The notes beneath the pieces were generated by a model. That model saw only the letters and a program-made list of their open reading frames with translations, searched no databases and was not told the DNA's origin. DNA of 13,203 nt. It comes from Magnaporthiopsis rhizophila. Its lineage: Eukaryota > Ascomycota > Sordariomycetes > Magnaporthales > Magnaporthaceae. The first letter of the stretch is position 1; each line of letters begins with the position of its first letter. Both the position numbers and the translations under genes were made by a program. Below are positions 8,540 through 13,203 of the stretch, one piece after another. The DNA lies in contig PYSS01000261.1 in NCBI GenBank assembly GCA_003049465.1, positions 1 through 13,203 of the forward strand, given 5' to 3'.

Positions 8540-8695
8540 ATGGCGAATCAGTGCAACCATGTTTGGGAACTCATCAAGTCCGACACCACCTTGCTCCAGT
8601 GGTACTGCGGCTTCTGCCACGACGGCCCCAGGGCCTACATATGGCAGTGCAGATTCTGTACCATCAAAGCGTGCAGAAACTGCGCTGGCGCCTGA
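8540..8695 (+). CDS. 51-residue Cys-rich fungal microprotein, putative two-zinc fold
   Basis: A single-exon frame from ATG (context ACAATGGCG, A at -3 and G at +4) to TGA, with no ATG in the preceding 151 bases. The protein starts MANQCNHVWELIKSDTT, followed by LLQWYCGFCHDGP and a Cys-rich end. Candidate zinc ligands are C5 and H7, the pairs C23/C26, C37/C40 and C45/C48, and possibly H27. That makes eight evenly paired ligands, enough for two zinc ions in an interleaved or paired-ribbon arrangement. There is no signal peptide or membrane segment, so it is probably cytosolic or nuclear. From memory (not searched), proteins of about this size carrying WELIKSDTTLLQWYC are widespread and uncharacterised in Sordariomycetes; here HDGPRAYIWQ may be a divergent version of a usual HSGPHWFIFE-like segment. 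Its function is unknown; small proteins of this kind may mediate protein or nucleic-acid contacts. Coding is firm; the biochemical role is inference. Confidence 0.9.
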   Translation: MANQCNHVWELIKSDTTLLQWYCGFCHDGPRAYIWQCRFCTIKACRNCAGA

Positions 8696-8697
8696 TC

Positions 8698-8707
8698 TTT
8701 TTTTTTT
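8698..8707 (+). terminator. T10 run immediately after the stop codon
   Basis: Ten T begin two bases after the TGA of the 51-residue gene. In a eukaryote this is not a terminator in the bacterial sense. It is simply a U-rich start of the 3' UTR that could bind 3'-end or stability factors. No clear AATAAA word follows nearby. Confidence 0.25.
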
Positions 8708-8795
8708 GCCGCAGCAGCAGTCAAGGGCCCGAACGAACAAGAGCAAACCACGCTGGCGGGCGGAAATGCTGTCGCAGGTTCGATGCGGCCCGACT

Positions 8796-8830
8796 GTGTG
8801 GTTTGGTGTGGTGTGGTGTGGTGTGATGTG
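8796..8830. repeat. GTGTG pentanucleotide minisatellite
   Basis: Four perfect GTGTG copies at 8806-8825, flanked by diverged units GTGTG GTTTG on the left and ATGTG on the right. It lies about 100 bases after the stop of the 51-residue gene, probably in its 3' UTR. It is expected to vary in length between strains. Confidence 0.9.
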
Positions 8831-9439
8831 CAACGCGGCATGAGGAGTCCGTGGGAGCGGTATGCAGGAAGCCTACGTCGACCAAGAAGGGATGAGACCC
8901 TGTTCTTTTTTTTCGTCCTAGGAAACACACATGGGGAAGCGGGGATCGGTCGGTTGGCGGCGTCCTACCTCAACCAAACTGTACTGTAAGGCTCTGCGGT
9001 GCCCGAGGAAAAAAAAAGGTCTGAGACCCTGTACTAACCTAACCCTCGAATCCCCAAGGTGAAGAGCCACCCGACAAGGCAAACCAGCCAAACGGCCCTG
9101 ATTTTGTAGCCTAAGATGGTCTGGCGTGCTTGGATTCTCCTTCCCAATCTCCTTCTCTCCCTCTGTCTCCTCGGGATTTGTTCGTTTTTTTTTTTTTTTT
9201 TTCCCTTTCTTTGTATTTCTTTTATCGCTTCACCTGTTTGATTTCAGGAGTTTTTCTTGTTATGTACCACTTGGGAATGCAAACAAGGAAGAAACCGGCG
9301 CAAATGGAAACTTGTCCATAGAAACTGGCAAACAGATCGGAATAGAACAAAAAAATATTGACTTTACACAAAAGAACCGGCCGACGTCGTCTGACCTTGT
9401 TCGTCCTGATCAAACTCCACACGAGAGTTCTACTCGCCC
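8831..9439. other. Intergenic or 3' flank; no gene seen
   Basis: It holds a repeated 11-base word (TGAGACCCTGT at 8893-8903 and 9022-9032) and a T18 run at 9185-9202. A short ATG frame at 9116-9241 encodes a hydrophobic start (MVWRAWILLPNLLLSL) followed by a Phe run from the T-tract; it has no other support. Confidence 0.5.
9185..9202 (+). repeat. T18 homopolymer
   Basis: An uninterrupted run of 18 T inside a wider pyrimidine-rich stretch (about 9130-9235) on the plus strand. It could equally mark a second rightward promoter-like block or be simple sequence. Confidence 0.85.
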
Positions 9440-9482
9440 CTGACCGTCGTCGTTCGCTTCTTTTTCTTCTTTCTAGGTATGG
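9440..9482 (+). other. Strong acceptor fused to a donor-like word
   Basis: CTGAC at 9440-9444 is followed by a long pyrimidine tract and CTTTCTAG (AG at 9475-9476), which is an excellent intron 3' end. It is directly followed by GTATGG (9477-9482), a passable donor. No exon between them is possible. It suggests a spliced transcript in this gene-poor stretch, either a non-coding RNA or the 3' UTR of the microprotein gene, or a stepwise (recursive) splice point. Confidence 0.3.
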
Positions 9483-9966
9483 GGTTTCAACACTTGTGGG
9501 AGGGTTACGCAGGAGGCGAGATCGCCGTGTCTCGTAGGACAGATCAGATCGCTTAAGTCGGGAAGCAGCCGCCACTGGGAAACCGTGCCGGGGCCATGTG
9601 TGTACCGCGCTCCGAGACATCCGGCACTCTCTCTACCTTCCCATCCTCTCATCGCGTCGGCAAACGGGCACGTTGTGAGACCTGTCATGTCCGCCACAAT
9701 TTTTTCCCCCCTACGTACTCGCAGCCAGCCGTGCCAACCAGGCGGTATGCGAATACCCGACCTTTTTGCTATTTTGGGTACTGTGGTACGTCACCTCTTC
9801 GCTTAGCGTAGGTCGTGCTGCTTTACACTTTGCTCCGCACAAAACCCTTGGGTTTGGACCGCGCCATCTGTCATGACCCATGGCGCTGAGGCTTTTCTCG
9901 GGGCACATCGGCGAATTTCCCCTGCACATTCGATCGGCCTTGCAGAGCTAGTAGTTGAGGTTGACA
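9483..9966. other. Intergenic; no gene seen
   Basis: Open frames overlap on both strands without recognisable protein. A minus-strand ATG frame (9222-9620) is Arg/Ser-rich in its first half, then changes composition where it crosses low-complexity DNA, and is not credible. Confidence 0.5.
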
Positions 9967-10030
9967 GGGGGGAGGGGAGAGGAAGGGAGGGAGGTAAAAG
10001 AGAAGGGGAACGGCAGGGGTAGGTGGGTAG
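9967..10030 (+). promoter_or_regulatory. G-rich purine tract with a G-quadruplex motif
   Basis: G6-A-G4-AGAGGAA-G3-A-G3 at 9967-9991 meets the usual four-run quadruplex pattern (loops of 1, 7 and 1), and purine richness continues to about 10030. On the minus strand this is a pyrimidine block like those before fungal genes, so it could be a leftward promoter. No leftward gene was recognised to its left. Confidence 0.4.
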
Positions 10031-10325
10031 GCAGAACAACGAACGAGCATGCAAAAGGTGCCATTATCAGATGGACGTTGAAGATCAAACAGGTTGTTAA
10101 TAGGGATTGACATGCACCTAGCACCTATGACCGGTCAGTGATGCGTGGAGAGCAGGAAGAGGAACAAGAAAAAGAAAGGGGTTGCAGTGGGAAACGAGTG
10201 ATTAGAGGCTAACCTAGTCCGACCACGCTAGCTTCGATCCGAGGCCGGCGAGTTTGTATCCGCGGATCAGCTTGTTCGCCACTGGCCAAACCCAAATGCC
10301 GGCCGGCAACGGCTTGCCCGGCCAA
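10031..10325. other. Intergenic; no gene seen
   Basis: A second purine-rich patch lies at about 10149-10187. CTAAC at 10209-10213 followed by CTAG (AG at 10230-10231) is an isolated intron-end match without a donor. A GCCGGCCGGC run occurs near 10299. Confidence 0.5.
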
Positions 10326-10454
10326 CTTGCCCGAAAAAGAAAAAAGATGGCAGCTCTCGGCCGCGAGATGGAAGCTTTACTGGCTAAATTAGGTGGTGGA
10401 CCCATATGTCTCTCCATGTATGTAGAGGCAGCTGCCATCTCTTTTTTGGCAAGC
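10326..10454. repeat. Imperfect inverted repeat, about 74-base loop
   Basis: The left arm (10326-10355) reads CTTGCC, an A-rich spacer, then GATGGCAGCT. The right arm (10430-10454) is the reverse: AGCTGCCATC, a T-rich spacer, then GGCAAG. The ten inner bases and the six outer bases pair perfectly; the purine/pyrimidine spacers pair approximately. This could be a long hairpin in RNA or a remnant of a small inverted-repeat element. No target duplications were found outside the arms. Confidence 0.6.
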
Positions 10455-10771
10455 CAAACGTCATTTGTTTGGCAACAACGACGAGGCAGTGCGGCACCAA
10501 CGCTGCGGTGCGCGCATCCTGGAGCCTTTTCGGTGTCATGTAGAATGAACGTGCTGGTCACGTCTATCATTTACGGTGTACTGTCTCTCGCTTCCGTGCT
10601 TTCTTTTTCTCCTCCATTCTTGTAGGCATCGCGTCTGTCAGGCTCGGTTGCCAACGCTCGACACGCTGTTTCAGGATATAAGTGGGCCCCGCTTCCGTTA
10701 ACGACGTCCACTGATGCCAGCGGGATTTTGCCTGCGGCCAATGTCGTGGCAAAACGCGGAGGAAAAAAAGC
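10455..10771. other. Intergenic; no gene seen
   Basis: A plus-strand frame crossing the inverted repeat and ending at 10625 has a hydrophobic C terminus (MNVLVTSIIYGVLSLASV). It has no codon bias and no other support. Confidence 0.5.
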
Positions 10772-10794
10772 AAAAAAAAAAAAAAAAAAAAAAA
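10772..10794 (+). repeat. A23 homopolymer
   Basis: A run of 23 A, preceded by a G-A7-GC purine stretch and followed by GCCACTACAGG. No matching target-site duplication was seen on its left. Confidence 0.9.
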
Positions 10795-13036
10795 GCCACT
10801 ACAGGGGACCTCCAACCGACCCGCCCAGTGACGTCTTTTTATCGCAAGGCTGCATTGGGATTGGTGTTCTGTAGCCCTGGTCGTCCACCCACCCTCGCGC
10901 CTAGCTGTCACCGCCATTTCAGCTAGTCCAATGGGGTGCCAACAAACATCCATCACAACCCACCATTTTTTCTTTTCCAATCGGGTGCTACCATGCCCTC
11001 ATTCCCACTGGTCCCAACCGAGTGGTTCAGAAGGAAGCGAGGCTACCTTGGCGAGGGATTGGAGTGTGGTAGGTAAAACGGTGCAAACAGGTTCACACAT
11101 GCAATTACATATCATGCCACAGCTATAACGCGGCAGGTGTTAATGGCGCCGCCCTGGCAACAGACAAACATATCAGAGGGGAAGAGTGAGAGTGATGATG
11201 CTCATATTACAACATGCCAAGGCCGAGCTGAAATCCGCCCAGCCATCCCCCTTGCCTTTCTGTCCTGTCGGTTATGATGATGCCCTTTCGAGAGAAAGCC
11301 TTGGCTACATGGGATGAAACCATGGCACTTGCGGCAAAGTGTGCATATATTGCCGGTTACGTATGCTATTTTTGGGAATCGCTCCTATCAAGCGAACCGA
11401 GCGGCGGCGGCTATAGGCGGCAGTGGAGCCCAAGGGAGAACTGCAAGGGATGCGCAGCCTCGCCTTGGCAGGCAAGAAATGGCCCCGAAAGGATATTATT
11501 TTTTACTTTCTCGGTTGTACAGTTGGTTAACGGACGGGGTACTGGGGCCTGGAAGGAAGGGCTGAGGAAGACCAGAGCGAGCCAGAGCCCCCATCCCCTT
11601 GAGTGCCGTTAGATGCCCTACCCGCCGATCCCTCCTCTCAGTCAACCAGATATTCTCATCAGAGATAAGTTCTGGAGACATGTTCCTATCGCGTCGCCGG
11701 GCACCTAACGGGTGTTCCGCCCTCCCTACTTTTTCTCGCAAGAATTACCACGGCTGGAAAGGATGGGAAGCAGACCGAGGGAAACCCGCCAGTTTGGCAC
11801 GGCGAAACTCCGAGTCACACGGCTGACGACGCTACTGAGGGAGTGGTATCCACGGCTGAGTGGCGCGCTGGTCAGGCTAGACAGGCCGATCACAGACAGG
11901 GGGAGGAAAACCGGAGAGCCTCCTCTCCCTTCGTTTACTGACATCACCCGGAGGAAACCCTCCGAGCCGTCCGCTGTGTATTTTCCTGTCTGCTCCACCT
12001 GTATTCCTCGTCGAACCAAAGGCGTAGGAAGTTCTAGGTTCTACTGGACTCCTGGGCTCCCTTACAGGCTACCGACCGCCTTGGAAGGCAGGATTCGGGA
12101 CAAGTAAACCGGCGTTCCGTTTGATGCTCGTATCGGCCACCGCCTGGACCCGCCAAACAGTCCCGTAGCAACACTAGAATCCTGTTGGCCATGACGACCC
12201 GCCATCTTGGATACTTTGTCGGTCGGGGACTTTGGAGCCCGAAGCCTTGCAGGTAGCTGTCTGATCCGTACCATGAAGACTGTAGCGTTACGACTACACT
12301 TATTTCGTGGCCCCTAGAACGGGCCTCCGCGGCTACCTATCCCTTCCTATCCTCCGCCTAGCCCCTACCTCTCGCAACATGTCCCAAACATACGGCGATA
12401 GCGCTGGGAAAACAAATCCCTTGGTACACCGGCAATGTTGCTGAACCCAGCTCTCGGGGCATGATTCCTATTGCTGGTCTCAGTCCGTTTATGTCAAGTC
12501 CGCAGATGTGCTAGGGCAAAACAAGAAATCCCGGTATTGCTAACAGGGGACAAGGCGGGCTCTTCTCCCCATCAAGCAGCCGCTCTAATGCGCCCTGCCT
12601 CGACCGCTGTCAGATGCCCGCCTTGCCGCTTTGGGTGTTCGGCGTTCCCAGATACAGCCCAGCGTATCCCCGACTAGAAGCATGATGCTCGGTTTGGCCG
12701 TCGGTGGGGTGGGGGCGCGGGAAATGCCGTCGATACGCGGCGGGTGGACGACGACCGTCAGTTCCGACTGGCCATCTAGCTGGGTGGGCGGGCTTGGCTC
12801 AAAACATTCTTGATCGGAATACAACGTGGCGTTCTGCGCAAAGCGTAGACCGACGTGGCAAGGATCGTCGTGCCTGGGTCATGAGAAACCGGCAGGCAAC
12901 AAACCAGATAAACGGCGAAACAAAGCAAACAGTTCACTCGCTGGCCTGCTTTTTGTCGTCCCATGGCGTCAATGGTAACGTCCGACCTATATCGCACAGG
13001 GCATCATCCGTATCAAAAGTTGGGTGGACTCACTAG
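10795..13036. other. Intergenic, probably including the promoter and leader of the right-edge gene
   Basis: No recognised gene in about 2.2 kb. A plus-strand ATG frame at 11274-11612 (112 residues, starts MMMPFREKALATWDE) is protein-like but lacks domain or codon-bias support. A three-run G-rich patch (GGGG-T-GGGGG-CGC-GGG) is at 12706-12720. Pyrimidine-rich sequence around 12340-12375 could be the promoter of the right-edge gene. A GTAACG word at 12975 is a possible donor for the intron that ends at 13082. Confidence 0.45.
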
Positions 13037-13082
13037 CTGACACACACTGTTTTCTTCTTTCTGTTTCTTTCCTGCTCGACAG
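13037..13082 (+). other. Intron 3' end upstream of the right-edge gene
   Basis: CTGAC at 13037-13041, then a long pyrimidine tract (TTTTCTTCTTTCTGTTTCTTTCC) and CGACAG with AG at 13081-13082. This is among the best acceptors in the window. The nearest plausible donor is GTAACG at 12975-12980, giving an intron of about 108 bases. It most likely lies in the 5' UTR of the gene starting at 13144. Confidence 0.55.
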
Positions 13083-13143
13083 GGCCTGCCTGCCTGCCTT
13101 AAGAGCCGGACTCTGACGACTGGAAAACGTAGAGATTCCGGCC

Positions 13144-13203
13144 ATGGATGCCGGGGACGGCGGCCAGTGTGTCTGCTCTGTTGTCGACGAGTCAGTACCG
13201 GGG
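13144..13203 (+). CDS. N-terminal start of an unidentified gene (3' partial)
   Basis: An ATG in strong context (GCCATGG: G at -3, G at +4) opens a frame that runs off the window after 20 codons, reading MDAGDGGQCVCSVVDESVPG. Codons mostly end in C or G (GCC, GAC, GGC, CAG, GTC, TGC, GAG), as in expressed fungal genes. An in-frame TGA lies upstream at 13114-13116, so this is the first possible Met in the frame. The intron end at 13082 puts it about 61 bases into an exon, which suits a leader intron. A competing model splices the ATG at 12963 (MASM) into another open frame of the same exon, which is Arg/Cys-rich and less protein-like. No function can be assigned from 20 residues. Confidence 0.4.
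   Translation, partial: MDAGDGGQCVCSVVDESVPG

Noticed and set aside
7971..8843. 290-codon plus-strand open frame
   Set aside because: It starts at the intron donor itself, reads the A30 tract as Lys, and overlaps the real 51-codon gene in a different register. Its length is due to composition.
9034..9047. Telomere-like CTAACCTAACCCT
   Set aside because: Only about one and a half imperfect TTAGGG-complement units; far too short for an interstitial telomere tract.
9017..9052. TPP-riboswitch-like CTGAGA followed by ACCCTCGAA
   Set aside because: The remaining conserved parts of the thiamine pyrophosphate aptamer (GAACCTGATC-type and GGATAATACC-type core) are absent, and no thiamine gene is nearby.
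9116..9241. 41-residue hydrophobic frame
   Set aside because: The hydrophobicity comes from pyrimidine-rich DNA and the T18 run; there is no other support.
11274..11612. 112-codon frame starting with three Met codons
   Set aside because: No domain, no codon bias, overlaps other frames; not distinguishable from chance.
1..13203. tRNA, rRNA, CRISPR and transposase searches by eye
   Set aside because: No tRNA B-box paired with an A-box and acceptor stem, no rRNA-like segment, no regularly spaced repeats, and no transposase, reverse transcriptase or integrase motif was seen. Degraded elements could be missed without a database search.

Overview
The window looks like nuclear DNA from a filamentous ascomycete (Pezizomycotina, most likely a Sordariomycete). 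Four things suggest this: fungal splice signals (GTATGT or GTAAGN donors, CTGAC/CTAAC branch sites followed within a few to about 40 bases by YAG); long pyrimidine-rich stretches of the kind that precede fungal transcription starts; no bacterial-type gene packing; and one small Cys-rich protein that resembles a conserved fungal family I remember only as uncharacterised. The species cannot be fixed from the sequence.

Layout. Bases 1-251 hold the end of a rightward gene: the tail of an intron, then a charged C-terminal exon ending in TAG at 249-251. Bases 252-6445 contain no gene I can recognise, apart from one weak hypothetical frame at 6004-6339. They carry long A-tracts, simple repeats, a small repeat/inverted-repeat cluster near 4464-4532, an AT-rich pocket with AATAAA-like words, and a perfect 257-base duplication interrupted by an N at 5098, which looks like an assembly seam. 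Bases 6446-8539 are a long, pyrimidine-rich stretch with short upstream reading frames and a well-formed intron (7969-8388). I read this as promoter plus leader of the only confident complete gene, a 51-residue protein at 8540-8695 with three CxxC pairs and a CxH. Bases 8708-13036 are again without recognisable genes. They contain a GTGTG minisatellite, a T-tract, an acceptor joined directly to a donor-like word, a G-quadruplex-type purine run and an imperfect inverted repeat. At 13037-13082 there is an excellent intron 3' end, and at 13144 an ATG opens a frame that runs off the right edge, probably the start of another rightward gene.

Thus all supported genes point rightward and are widely spaced. 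No transposon, tRNA, rRNA or CRISPR array could be identified. Most long open frames here are chance frames: a 290-codon frame (7971-8843) overlaps the real 51-codon gene in another register, so length alone is not evidence of coding in this window.

The best candidate for something undescribed is the two-zinc-type microprotein with its disproportionately long, probably spliced leader. The most important caution for users is the likely false duplication at 4841-5379.
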